Below are positions 51,555-60,571 of a DNA stretch of 64,000 nucleotides, piece after piece. Both the position numbers and the translations under genes were made by a program. A model generated the notes under the pieces. The model saw only the letters and a list, made by a program, of their open reading frames with translations, was not told the DNA's origin and ran no database searches. Position 1 is the first letter of the stretch. The number at the start of each line of letters is the position of its first letter. This DNA comes from Nocardia amamiensis (lineage in GTDB: Bacteria; Actinomycetota; Actinomycetes; Mycobacteriales; Mycobacteriaceae), in contig NZ_JADLQX010000003.1 of the NCBI RefSeq assembly GCF_015477605.1, positions 124,001 through 188,000 of the forward strand, written 5' to 3'.

Positions 51555-52007
51555 TCAGCCGAGGTAGCGCACAAGGCTTTCGGCGACACATGCGGGACGC
51601 TCCGCTCCCTCCACGGCGATAGTTATGCGGCGCTCGGTTTGCACGCCGCCAGGAATATCGGTCACCGAAGTGAGCGTTACCGAGCCGCGTACCCGGCTGC
51701 CGACCGGAACGGGAGTGATGAACCTGACCTTGCCGAGTCCATAATTTACGGCCATTTTCGCGCACGTCACCGACAACACTTGCTGAGTCATCGGGACGAG
51801 CAACGCGAGAGTGAGGAATCCGTGCGCGATCGTGCGCCCATACGGGCCATGCGCGGCGCGCGCAGCGTCGACGTGAATCCATTGGAAATCGCCGGTAGCC
51901 GACGCGAATTGGTCGATGCGATGCTGATCGACGGTGATCCAATCGCTGGTGCCCAGGTCTGCTCCGACCGCCGCGCGCAGGGCGTCGAAATCCTCGAACG
52001 CCCTCAC
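51555..52007 (-). CDS. MaoC-type (R)-specific enoyl-CoA hydratase
   Basis: A 150-residue hotdog protein. The hydratase motif is DQFASATGDFQWIHVD with the catalytic Asp-His pair. HGFLTLALLVPMTQQ, VNYGLGKVRFITPVPVG and GSVTLTSV complete the single-hotdog fold. The GTG at 52007 overlaps the stop of the acyl-CoA ligase (GTGA), so the two are coupled. It would hydrate a short or medium chain enoyl-CoA made from the acid activated by the ligase. Confidence 0.87.
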   Translation of the reverse strand: MRAFEDFDALRAAVGADLGTSDWITVDQHRIDQFASATGDFQWIHVDAARAAHGPYGRTIAHGFLTLALLVPMTQQVLSVTCAKMAVNYGLGKVRFITPVPVGSRVRGSVTLTSVTDIPGGVQTERRITIAVEGAERPACVAESLVRYLG

Positions 52008-53488
52008 GCGAACTGCTCCACGAGCTTTCGTTTGAGGATCTTGTGGCTCGGCCCGAGCGGCAGTTCCGTCACGAATTCCACCCGGCGCGGATACTTGTGC
52101 TTGGCCAAATGCTCACGCGCGAAATCGATTACCTGATCGGTGGTAATCGGACCAGAAGGAACGATCACCGCGCAGATCTCCTCGCCGTATACCTCATCCG
52201 GTATGCCGATGACCGCGACGGCGGCGATATCCGGATGCCGCAGCAACGCCGCCTCCACCTCGCTCGGATACACGTTGTACCCGCCGCGGATGATCATCTC
52301 TTTGATCCGGTCCACGATCCGGATATAGCCGTCGGCATTCTTTACGCCGAGATCCCCCGTGCGGAACCATCCGTCGACGACCGCGGCCGCCGTCGCGGCC
52401 GGATTCCCGGTATAGCCGTTGAACAAATTGTGCCCGCGGATGACCACCTCGCCGAGTTCACCGGTGGGCAGCAAGGTGATGCGCCGCGGCTCGTCGGGAT
52501 CGGCGATCTCCACCTCGACGCCCCAGATGGAGTGCCCGACGGTGCCCACCCGCGGCCCGAAATCCGGCTGGTTCACCGCCGCGGTCGGCGAAGTCTCCGA
52601 CAGCCCATAGCCTTCCAGGATCCGCGCACCGAACGTCTCCTCGAACGCCTCCAGCACCGGCTGCGGCAGCGAGGCGCCACCGGAAATGCACAGCCGCAAC
52701 TTCGGCAGCGCAGTCAGCTCGCGGGCGGCGGCGATCAAGCGCACGTACATTGTCGGCACACCGTGAAAAGTATTGACGCCGTGGTCGACCATGAGCCGGA
52801 TCGCTTCGGCGGGGTCGAAACGCGGCATCAGCACCAGCGTGGCTCCCGCGCGCCAGGTCGAGTTCATCGAGACCGTCTGGCTGAACACGTGCGAGAGCGG
52901 CAGCGCGCCCAGCGCCACGTCGTCGACGCGTACGTCGTTGGCGTCGAAGGCATTGACCGTCGCGTTCATCACCAGGTTCAGATGACTCAGCTCGGCTCCC
53001 TTGGGCGTGCCGGAGGTGCCGCTCGTATAGAAGACGACCGCGGGGTCAGCGGGCTGGCGTGAAACATAGGACGCGATCGGCTGCGCGACCAGGGAACCCG
53101 GTTCGCGACAAGGGATTCCGACGGTCGCGGCTGCCGGGTGGCCCGACTCGGCGAACACGGGATGGCACAGCAACATCTGGGCCCGGCTATCGCGAAGCAG
53201 GTGCTCCGCCTCGCTCGAGGTGGACAGCGGGTGCACCGGGACCACCACCGCGCCCGCGGCGAGAATCGCGTAGTAGGCGATCGGGAAATCCACCACGTTC
53301 GGGCACATCAGCGCCACTCGGTCCCCGGGACGCACGCCGAGTTCGATCAACGCGGCGGCCTGCCCGCGCGCTCGATGCCACAACTCGGCGAAGGTGATTC
53401 GCTGCGATCCGTCGATCAGCGCGGTCCGGTCCGGGCGCCGCCGCGCCTGCTCGGCCAGGATGCTGGCCACCGACAGCGTCGCGTTCAT
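52004..53488 (-). CDS. Acyl-CoA synthetase (ANL family, FadD-like)
   Basis: A 494-residue AMP-forming ligase. It has ATP motif VVFYTSGTSGTPKGAE, LPLSHVF, LEGYGLSETSPTAAVN, GWFRTGDLGVKN, and the C-terminal IIRGGYNVYPSEVE and catalytic lysine in SHKILKR. The ATG at 53488 starts MNATLSVASI. Its substrate is an acid, probably fatty or short chain. It is followed by the MaoC gene and faces a TetR gene. Confidence 0.92.
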   Translation of the reverse strand: MNATLSVASILAEQARRRPDRTALIDGSQRITFAELWHRARGQAAALIELGVRPGDRVALMCPNVVDFPIAYYAILAAGAVVVPVHPLSTSSEAEHLLRDSRAQMLLCHPVFAESGHPAAATVGIPCREPGSLVAQPIASYVSRQPADPAVVFYTSGTSGTPKGAELSHLNLVMNATVNAFDANDVRVDDVALGALPLSHVFSQTVSMNSTWRAGATLVLMPRFDPAEAIRLMVDHGVNTFHGVPTMYVRLIAAARELTALPKLRLCISGGASLPQPVLEAFEETFGARILEGYGLSETSPTAAVNQPDFGPRVGTVGHSIWGVEVEIADPDEPRRITLLPTGELGEVVIRGHNLFNGYTGNPAATAAAVVDGWFRTGDLGVKNADGYIRIVDRIKEMIIRGGYNVYPSEVEAALLRHPDIAAVAVIGIPDEVYGEEICAVIVPSGPITTDQVIDFAREHLAKHKYPRRVEFVTELPLGPSHKILKRKLVEQFA

Positions 53489-53525
53489 ACCGACCACCTG
53501 ATGAATCTCGACATCGCTCTCCATA

Positions 53526-53544
53526 AAACTAGCAGTGCAAGTTT
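53526..53544. promoter_or_regulatory. Operator between acyl-CoA ligase and TetR genes
   Basis: AAACTAGCA and TGCAAGTTT flank one base, giving a 19-bp palindrome with one mismatched pair. It is in the 129-bp divergent promoter region. Confidence 0.6.
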
Positions 53545-53617
53545 CCGCTTCACCGTAAGACACGGAAACCGGCGGCGCAAGCAGTACTGCGAGAATGCGA
53601 GGATCGAAAGGAGGCCC

Positions 53618-54268
53618 ATGGCCAGACCGCGCAAGCCGCTGCTGACCCGGGCGCGCATCATCGAGACCGCGCTCGCCCTCGTGGACGCCGAAGGGCTGGC
53701 GGCCGTTTCCACCCGGCGGCTGGCCACCGAACTGGGCGTGCAGGGACCGTCGCTGTACAACCACGTCCGCACCAAGGACGACCTGATCGACGCCGTGGTC
53801 GACGCGGTGCTCGGCGAAGTCGACATCTCCATGTTCGACCAACTCTCCGCCGACAACCCGGACTGGCGATCGGCACTGCTCGCCTGGTCGCGCTCCTATC
53901 GCACCGCGATGGCCGCGCACCCCCGCATCGTCCCCGCCCTCGCAGGCGGCCCAGGGCACCGGCCGAACGCACTGCGCATGGCCGACGCGGTCTTCGGCGG
54001 ACTGGTCGCAGCCGGTTGGCCGCGCCGCGAAGCCACCACCGTCGGCACGCTCATGCGCTATTTCCTCACCGGCGCGTCCCTGGGCTCGTTCGCCGGAGGA
54101 TTCCCGTCCGACGCGGCCGTCTACGCCGACGCGTATCCGCATCTGAACGAGGCCCACCTGCTGGCCGATCGGCAGCAGCGGATCGATCGGGATGCCTTCG
54201 AGGTCGGCCTGGAATCGCTGCTCGACGGTTTGACGAGCCGGTACCAGCTACTTGCCGGTGGCGTGTAG
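53618..54268 (+). CDS. TetR family transcriptional regulator
   Basis: A 216-residue regulator with HTH LTRARIIETALALVDAEGLAAVSTRRLATELGVQGPSLYNHV (motif given as positions 9-50). The C-terminal half, LAWSRSYRTAMAAHPRIVP and GGPGHRPNALRMADAVFGG, belongs to the TetR_C class found in fatty-acid operon repressors. AAGGAGG precedes the ATG. It probably represses the divergent acyl-CoA ligase operon. Its 3' end overlaps the convergent PucR gene by 21 bases. Confidence 0.86.
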   Translation: MARPRKPLLTRARIIETALALVDAEGLAAVSTRRLATELGVQGPSLYNHVRTKDDLIDAVVDAVLGEVDISMFDQLSADNPDWRSALLAWSRSYRTAMAAHPRIVPALAGGPGHRPNALRMADAVFGGLVAAGWPRREATTVGTLMRYFLTGASLGSFAGGFPSDAAVYADAYPHLNEAHLLADRQQRIDRDAFEVGLESLLDGLTSRYQLLAGGV

Positions 54269-55558
54269 CTCGATCGCCACCAGCAGATCGACCAGATCCT
54301 CGACACTGCGCACATTCCGTCCGGTGAGCTCCTGGACGCGGCGCAGCCGATACTTGGCGGTGTTGTGGTGGATGCGCAACGCATCCGCAGCGTCCCGCAG
54401 ATTCATGTCGGCGGCGGCGAAGGCACGGATGGTCTCGGCCAGCACGCCGCCGCGAGCGCTGTCGTCGGAAAGCAGCGCGCGGATTCGCGAGTCGACCAGC
54501 CGCCGCGCGGTGTCGTCGGCACGCAACATCAGATACCGGAAGGGCGTGATGCACGGCAGCGCCATGAGGCCGCCGTCCTCGGGTAGCAGTTCCAGCGCGG
54601 CACGTGCCTGCTGATATGCCTGGGGGATTTCTCCGATGTCGGTGACGACCGCGCTGACTCCGATGCCGAGCGTGATGCCCTCCCCACGCAATCGTTCCGC
54701 CATCGCACGCAGCCGGTCGCACAACTCCGCGGCGGTGCCGCTGCGGCCGAGCGCGGGTACCGCGACGATGTCGGACCCGCGCACCACCGACAGTGTGCGC
54801 AGCCCGTTGACGCCAGCGCGTGCGATCGCCGCGGATGCGAGATGCCTGGCCTGCATAACGGATTCGGATGTCACGCACCGGCCGTGGCCACGGCCGGTCA
54901 CCTTCAGCACGACCGCGTCGACGACGACCATGGGCGTGGACTTCGCAAGGCCGATCCCGTGGCCCTGCGCCGTGGTCAGTAGCGAGCCGCGCTCGGGCAG
55001 CGCACCATCGAGAAGGCTTTCCATCAGGTGCGCGCTGTCCCAGCTCGGTTCCGCGGCAATGTACTGCTGGAACTCCAGATATGCGTTGGCCGCCTGGGTG
55101 CTGATCAGATCGCAGTACCGCGCCAGCGGCGTGACCATCGATAGGGCTGCCTCGCGCCCCGCCTCCGAATGTCCGGCATGGGCAACCAGCGACTTCCACA
55201 CCGCCTGCTGACCCAGCCGGAACGCGTTGATGTAATCCACCAGGGTGATCCCCGACTGGGCACGGCGGGCAGCCGCGCGCCGGGTGGAGGCGACGTCGTC
55301 GATCGTGACCTTGCGCCGTTCCAGCAGTGCGCCGAATCCGGTCCGGCACAGCTGGGCCACCTGGTCGTGCACATCGGCCTGGAAGCTCAGATCACGGGCG
55401 GCGTACGCGGGAATCTGGGCGATGATGGCGGACATCCCGGCATCGGCCATGTCGTCGGCGTGGTCGAACAATTTGCTGATGATCCGCGTCCGCTCGGCCA
55501 GCACGCTCGCCGAACCCATCGCGCCGATCGAGTGTGATCTAGCTGACATATCGGGCAT
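54248..55558 (-). CDS. PucR-type helix-turn-helix regulator
   Basis: A 436-residue protein. The N-terminal sensing half has ISKLFDHADDMADAG and RTGFGALLERRKVTIDDV. A GGDEF-like middle part is followed by the C-terminal HTH, DAADALRIHHNTAKYRLRRVQELTG. The ATG at 55558 is followed by others at 55549 and 55519. It is divergent from the branched-chain-type transporter operon and is its likely regulator. Related in plan to the gene at 26351. Confidence 0.85.
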   Translation of the reverse strand: MPDMSARSHSIGAMGSASVLAERTRIISKLFDHADDMADAGMSAIIAQIPAYAARDLSFQADVHDQVAQLCRTGFGALLERRKVTIDDVASTRRAAARRAQSGITLVDYINAFRLGQQAVWKSLVAHAGHSEAGREAALSMVTPLARYCDLISTQAANAYLEFQQYIAAEPSWDSAHLMESLLDGALPERGSLLTTAQGHGIGLAKSTPMVVVDAVVLKVTGRGHGRCVTSESVMQARHLASAAIARAGVNGLRTLSVVRGSDIVAVPALGRSGTAAELCDRLRAMAERLRGEGITLGIGVSAVVTDIGEIPQAYQQARAALELLPEDGGLMALPCITPFRYLMLRADDTARRLVDSRIRALLSDDSARGGVLAETIRAFAAADMNLRDAADALRIHHNTAKYRLRRVQELTGRNVRSVEDLVDLLVAIELHATGK

Positions 55559-55774
55559 GCTCCATGGCCCTGACCGGATATGTCAACCGATCCGCCGTGC
55601 TCCCGGAGTGTCCGCAACGGACAAACCGGACGCCGGAGATTGGGCCACCACGCCCAATGTGCATCTTAATCTGCAAATTTACGCTGACCACGTTCTACAC
55701 GCCGGTCACCCGACGGCGCTGTCCCCGCACTGAATGACACCCACGTCCGCGAGCGGACGCGGGCCGGAGGACGC

Positions 55775-56533
55775 ATGCTCGAGATAACCAACCTCACTGT
55801 CCGCTTCGGCGGCATCACCGCCCTGCAGGAGGTCGGGTTCCACGTCGATCCCGGCGAGATGGTCGGACTCATCGGGCCCAACGGCGCGGGCAAGACGACG
55901 CTGTTCAACTGCCTGACCCGGCGTTATCAGCCCACCACGGGCACCATCCGGTATCAGGATCGTGACTTGCTGACGGCGGCACCGCACGCCCTCGCCGGAC
56001 TCGGCATCGCCCGGACCTTCCAGAATCTCGGGCTGTTCCCGCGCATGTCGGTCCGGGACAACGTGCTGGTCGGCGCGCACCACCGCGCCGGGGCCGGATT
56101 CGTCGCCGCGGGTCTGCGACTTCCTCGGGTGCGGCGCGAGGAGCGCGAGTTGCGTACGCAGGTCGATGCGCTGCTGACCCGGTTGGACCTCGCCGAGGTG
56201 GCCGATCAGCCGGCCGCCGGGCTCCCCTTCGGCACACTCAAGCGGATCGAGCTGGCCAGGGCCCTGGCCGTGCGGCCACGGCTGCTGCTGCTCGACGAAC
56301 CGGTCAACGGGCTCAGTCACGGCGAGGTCGGCGAGTTCGCCGACCGATTGCGGGCCCTGCGCGCCGAGCTGGACCTCACCGTGATCGTCGTCGAGCACCA
56401 CATGGGCTTCGTCATGGGAACCTGCGAGCGCGTGGTGTGCCTGGAGTTCGGCCGGGTGATCGCCGCAGGCAAACCCGAAGAGGTGCAGCGCGATCCGGCC
56501 GTCATCCGCGCCTACCTGGGGACGGCGGCATGA
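55775..56533 (+). CDS. livG: ABC transporter ATP-binding protein (LivG type)
   Basis: A 252-residue ATPase. It has Walker A GLIGPNGAGKTTLFNCLTRR, then TFQNLGLFPRMSVRDNV, Walker B LLLLDEPVNGL and switch VVEHHMG. A signature region LPFGTLKRIELARALA replaces the usual LSGGQ, as in many LivG proteins. It starts a five-gene operon facing PucR. Confidence 0.9.
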   Translation: MLEITNLTVRFGGITALQEVGFHVDPGEMVGLIGPNGAGKTTLFNCLTRRYQPTTGTIRYQDRDLLTAAPHALAGLGIARTFQNLGLFPRMSVRDNVLVGAHHRAGAGFVAAGLRLPRVRREERELRTQVDALLTRLDLAEVADQPAAGLPFGTLKRIELARALAVRPRLLLLDEPVNGLSHGEVGEFADRLRALRAELDLTVIVVEHHMGFVMGTCERVVCLEFGRVIAAGKPEEVQRDPAVIRAYLGTAA

Positions 56534-57249
56534 GCGCGTTTCTCACCGTCACCGACCTGCACGCGGGCTACGGGGGCGCGAAAGTCTTGCACGGCTTGAC
56601 CTTCGAGGTAGCCGAGGGGCAGATCTGCGCGATCCTCGGCCCCAACGGGGCCGGGAAGACCACACTGCTGCGCGCCCTGTGCGGCATGGTCAAGGCCCGC
56701 GGCACCGTGCGCCTCGACGGCGTCGAGGTCGCGGGACGTGCACCGGAGGCCATGGCCAGAACCGGTGTCGCGCACGTGCCCGAGGGACGCGGGACATTCC
56801 TGCCACTGACCGTCGAGGAGAATCTGCGGCTCGGCGCTTACCGGCACAGCGATCGGGTACGTATCGAAGCCGATCTGCAGCGGGTCCTCGACTACTTCCC
56901 GGTCCTGAAGGACCGGCTGCGCGAGCCCGCGGGCGGACTGTCCGGCGGGCAGCAACAGATGCTGGCCATCGGCCGGGCGCTCATGCTGCGCCCACGGCTG
57001 CTGCTGCTGGACGAGCCGTCGTTGGGCCTCGCCCCCCTGGTCACCCAGGAGCTCTTTCAGATCGTGCACACCATCAATGAAGAGGAACGCACCACCGTGA
57101 TCGTCGTCGAGCAGAACGCTCACCTAGCGCTGGAGACCGCACATCACGCGCACGTCCTGGAATCCGGCCGAATCGTCCTGTCCGGCACCGCAGCCGAGAT
57201 CCGCGCCGACGAGCAGGTCGCGCAGTCCTACCTCGGATACCGGATCTGA
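56530..57249 (+). CDS. livF: ABC transporter ATP-binding protein (LivF type)
   Basis: A 239-residue ATPase coupled by ATGA. Walker A CAILGPNGAGKTTLLRALCG, GVAHVPEGRGTFLPLTVEENL (LivF hallmark), signature GGLSGGQQQMLAIGRAL, Walker B LLLLDEPSLGLAPLV. Confidence 0.92.
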   Translation: MSAFLTVTDLHAGYGGAKVLHGLTFEVAEGQICAILGPNGAGKTTLLRALCGMVKARGTVRLDGVEVAGRAPEAMARTGVAHVPEGRGTFLPLTVEENLRLGAYRHSDRVRIEADLQRVLDYFPVLKDRLREPAGGLSGGQQQMLAIGRALMLRPRLLLLDEPSLGLAPLVTQELFQIVHTINEEERTTVIVVEQNAHLALETAHHAHVLESGRIVLSGTAAEIRADEQVAQSYLGYRI

Positions 57250-57251
57250 CC

Positions 57252-58133
57252 ATGACCGGATTCCTACAGCAGATCATCGAAGGTCTCTCCGCCGGAGCCA
57301 TTTACGCCGGACTCGCGCTGGCACTGGTACTCATCCACCGGTTCACCGGGATAGTGAACTTCGCCCAGGGCGAGCTCGCCATGTTCTCGGCTTTTCTGGC
57401 CTGGCAGTTCACCCAGTTCGGCATGCCGTTCTGGCTGACGCTGATCGCCACGCTGGCAGTGTCTTTCGCCGGCGGAATGCTGATCGAGCGGGTGATCATC
57501 CGGCCGGTCGAGGGCGCGCCCGAATTGACGCTGGTGATCGTGACGGTCGGCTTGTTCTTCTTCGTCAACGCGGCGGCGGGCTGGATCTGGTCCTTTCAGG
57601 TGAAGTCGTTCCCGAATCCATTTCCCGAGGGCGCGCTGCGCGTCGGAGGGGTCTCGGCCGGATACGGCAGCCTAGGCGTGGTAGCCGTGGTCGGCGTGGT
57701 GATGGGGCTGCTGTACCTGCTGTTCCGCTACACCAAGATCGGGCTGGCGATGCGTGCGGTCGCGTGTAATCCCCAGTCCGCCAGGCTGGTCGGCATCCGG
57801 GTCGGCACGGTGCTCGCGCTCGGCTGGGGCCTTGCCGCCCTCGTCGGTGCGGTGTCCGGAGTGCTGTCGGCGCCGCTGCTCTTCCTGGAGCCCAACATGA
57901 TGGGCGGAGTGCTGATCTACGCCTTCGCGGCGGCGACGCTCGGCGGATTCGACAGCCCGGGCGGCGCGGTAGCCGGCGGGCTGATCGTCGGCGTCGCCGA
58001 GACCCTCACCGGCGCCTACCTGGACGTCATCGGAACCGAACTGAAGATCGGCGTGCCGCTGGTGATCATCCTCGGTGTCCTGCTGCTGCGCCCGCAGGGT
58101 CTGTTCGGCCGACCAGCGGTGGAAAGGGTATAA
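57252..58133 (+). CDS. livH: ABC transporter permease (LivH type)
   Basis: A 293-residue permease with about eight membrane segments. QQIIEGLSAGAIYAGLALALVL and IVNFAQGELAMFSAFLAW are typical LivH starts. GLALRAVA is replaced by GLAMRAVACNPQSARLVGI, the EAA-like loop. It starts two bases after the livF stop. Confidence 0.92.
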   Translation: MTGFLQQIIEGLSAGAIYAGLALALVLIHRFTGIVNFAQGELAMFSAFLAWQFTQFGMPFWLTLIATLAVSFAGGMLIERVIIRPVEGAPELTLVIVTVGLFFFVNAAAGWIWSFQVKSFPNPFPEGALRVGGVSAGYGSLGVVAVVGVVMGLLYLLFRYTKIGLAMRAVACNPQSARLVGIRVGTVLALGWGLAALVGAVSGVLSAPLLFLEPNMMGGVLIYAFAAATLGGFDSPGGAVAGGLIVGVAETLTGAYLDVIGTELKIGVPLVIILGVLLLRPQGLFGRPAVERV

Positions 58134-58138
58134 GCGAC

Positions 58139-59209
58139 ATGCAAACTCCGAACACCATGACCAATTCGTCCTACACGGATGACGAGCCCAGCCGAGCCAC
58201 ACCGCCTTTCACGAAGAGGTCGGGTTTGCTCGAACTGGTGACTTCGCACCGGCAGACGCTGGCGATCGCCGCCCTGCTGGTCCTCGCCTGCTCCGCGCCG
58301 TTCCAGCTGGTGCCGTTCCGCACCTTCCAGCTCGCGATGGCGATGATCTACGCGATCGCGCTGCTCGGCCTGAATCTGCTGGTCGGCCACACCGGCCAGA
58401 TTTCGCTGGGGCACGGCGCCTTCTTCGGTGTCGGCGCATACAGCGCGGCCGTGTTGATGGACCGCTGGGACGCACCGTATCTCGCCACGATTCCGGTCGC
58501 CGCGGCGGTGACGTTCGCGCTGGGACTCGCCCTCGGGGTACCCGCGCTGCGGTTGCGCGGACTGTATCTGGCACTGGTCACCCTCTCCATTGCGATCTTC
58601 CTGGTCCCGCTCCTGAAACGCGGCGAATTCCTCACCGGCGGTTCGATGGGCCTGACGCTCGCCAAGCCGACCGCACCGGCGTGGACGGGCCTGGCCGAGG
58701 ACCAGTGGCTGTACTTCCTCGCGCTGGTCACCATGGCTGTGAGCTTCCTGCTGGTCGCCGGAATCCTACGGTCCCGAGTAGGCCGGGCTCTGCACGCCAT
58801 TCGCGACAACGAGATCGCCGCCGAGGTGATGGGAGTGCGCCTGGCGTTCTACAAGACCCTCGCCTTCGCCTTCAGCGCGATGCTCGCCGGGGTGGCGGGC
58901 TGCGTCTACACCTGGGTGATCGGGTTCGTCTCCCCCGACTCGTTCGCGATCGGACTGTCGGTCACCCTGCTGGCCGGGCTGGTCGTCGGCGGGCTCGGTT
59001 CGTACTGGGGACCTGTGCTCGGCGGACTGTTCGTGATGTACGTGCCGAGCTTCGCCCAGGACGTCAACCAGGCCGCCCCAGGCGTCACCTTCGGACTGCT
59101 GATCATCGCGGTCATGTACCTCGCGCCGAACGGATTGGCCGGACTCGCCGGCCGGGCGGCGCGCTGGCTCGTACACCTCGTTCGGAAAGGGAAAACCAAT
59201 GCGCACTAG
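58139..59209 (+). CDS. livM: ABC transporter permease (LivM type)
   Basis: A 356-residue permease with ten or so segments. IALLGLNLLVGHTGQISLGHGAFFGVGAY is the LivM hallmark, followed by RVGRALHAIRDNEIAAEVMGV. An extra hydrophilic N-terminus of about 35 residues precedes the first helix. Its stop overlaps the binding-protein gene by 11 bases. Confidence 0.92.
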   Translation: MQTPNTMTNSSYTDDEPSRATPPFTKRSGLLELVTSHRQTLAIAALLVLACSAPFQLVPFRTFQLAMAMIYAIALLGLNLLVGHTGQISLGHGAFFGVGAYSAAVLMDRWDAPYLATIPVAAAVTFALGLALGVPALRLRGLYLALVTLSIAIFLVPLLKRGEFLTGGSMGLTLAKPTAPAWTGLAEDQWLYFLALVTMAVSFLLVAGILRSRVGRALHAIRDNEIAAEVMGVRLAFYKTLAFAFSAMLAGVAGCVYTWVIGFVSPDSFAIGLSVTLLAGLVVGGLGSYWGPVLGGLFVMYVPSFAQDVNQAAPGVTFGLLIIAVMYLAPNGLAGLAGRAARWLVHLVRKGKTNAH

Positions 59210-60449
59210 AGCGATCCGCGCCGCAGGAGTCGCGGCTGCCGTTCTGCTCGCGGTCACCGCCTGTGGCGGCCGCGGCGACGACGGCGGCAGCGTCGGACAG
59301 GGCGACTGCCGGGGTCAGCAGACCACGGGCATCACCGATACCAGTATCAAACTCGGCGGGATCTATCCGCTGTCCGGGCCCGCGTCCGCGTACGGCGAGA
59401 TACCGAAGGGTGTCCGCGCCTACTTCGACTACATCAACGCGGAGCAGAGCGGGATCAACGGCCGCAAGGTCGAATACCTGGTGCGCGACGACGGCTACCA
59501 GCCACCCAAGACCGTGGAGGAGACCCGCAGGCTGGTCGAACAGGACCAGGTGTTCGCTCTCTTCCAGACGCTCGGCACGCCGACCTCCTCGGCGGTGTGG
59601 GACTACCTGAACCAGCGCAAGGTACCGCAGGTGTTCGTGGCGGGCGGCGCGACGAAGTGGGGCGCGGATGACCAACATCCGTGGACCATCGGCTGGCAGC
59701 CGAGCTACCGGACCGAAGCACTCGCATTCGCCCAGTACGTGCGCCAGCAGCGGCCGAACGCGACCGTGGCCGTGCTCTACCAGAACGACGACTTCGGGAA
59801 GGATCTGCTGACCAACTTCACCAAGGCCGTGGCGGGCAGCGGCGTCACGGTGGTCGCCGAGCAGAGCTACGAGGTCACCGATCCCACCGTGGATCCACAG
59901 GTGCGCAACCTGGCTTCCTCGAAAGCCGATGTGCTGCTGAACTTCTCCACGCCCAAGTTCGCCTCGCAGGCACTCGCGGCCGAGGCGCGCAACACCGACT
60001 GGAATCCGCTGCATATCGTCTCGCAGGTCGCCAACACCCTCACCGTGTTGAAGCCGGTCGGCTTCGAGAACGTGCAGGGCGTGGTGTCGGCGTCATTCGT
60101 CAAGGACCCGGCCGACCCGCAGTGGACGACCGACTCGGCGATGCGCGCCTACAAGGAGAAGCTGGCGAAGTACGCGCCGGGCATCGACCCGACCAACCAG
60201 TACACGATCTTCGGCTGGGCGGCCGCGGAGAGCTTCCACAAGACCATGGCGGCCGCGAAATGCCCGACCCGCGAAGGCCTTCGCGACTCCATGCGCGCGC
60301 TGAACAACGTCGGCGTCGACCTGCTGCTGCCCGGCGTCAAGCTCTCGACCGGCCCCGGCGACGCCTTCCCGATGGAGGCGGTGCAGCTCATGCGATTCGA
60401 GGGCGATCACTGGGTGCTCACCGGCGAAGTCATCCAGACCGGCAAGTAG
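59199..60449 (+). CDS. ABC transporter substrate-binding lipoprotein (LivK-like)
   Basis: A 416-residue binding protein. The lipobox is LAVTACGG. Mature sequence has IKLGGIYPLSGPASAYG, INGRKVEYLVRDDGYQPPKTVEETRRLV (motif pieces) and VAVLYQNDDFGKDLL, the Type I periplasmic fold. The family binds branched-chain amino acids, amides, urea or aromatic acids; the ligand cannot be read from sequence. The five genes with PucR form one transport unit. A strong terminator follows. Confidence 0.9.
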   Translation: MRTRAIRAAGVAAAVLLAVTACGGRGDDGGSVGQGDCRGQQTTGITDTSIKLGGIYPLSGPASAYGEIPKGVRAYFDYINAEQSGINGRKVEYLVRDDGYQPPKTVEETRRLVEQDQVFALFQTLGTPTSSAVWDYLNQRKVPQVFVAGGATKWGADDQHPWTIGWQPSYRTEALAFAQYVRQQRPNATVAVLYQNDDFGKDLLTNFTKAVAGSGVTVVAEQSYEVTDPTVDPQVRNLASSKADVLLNFSTPKFASQALAAEARNTDWNPLHIVSQVANTLTVLKPVGFENVQGVVSASFVKDPADPQWTTDSAMRAYKEKLAKYAPGIDPTNQYTIFGWAAAESFHKTMAAAKCPTREGLRDSMRALNNVGVDLLLPGVKLSTGPGDAFPMEAVQLMRFEGDHWVLTGEVIQTGK

Positions 60450-60459
60450 GCACTCCCCC

Positions 60460-60491
60460 GAGCCCGCCCCGGAGCTCTCCGGGGCGGGCTC
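60460..60491 (+). terminator. Strong stem-loop terminator after the liv operon
   Basis: Perfect 14-bp arms (60460-60473 and 60478-60491) with a 4-base GCTC loop lie between the convergent liv operon and the metal transporter. Confidence 0.9.
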
Positions 60492-60571
60492 GGCGCGGTC
60501 ACCCAGTGGGTCACATAGGCGGCGGCCACGGCATCGCGGCAATCTTCGAGCGCTATCGCGATGTCAGCTGA

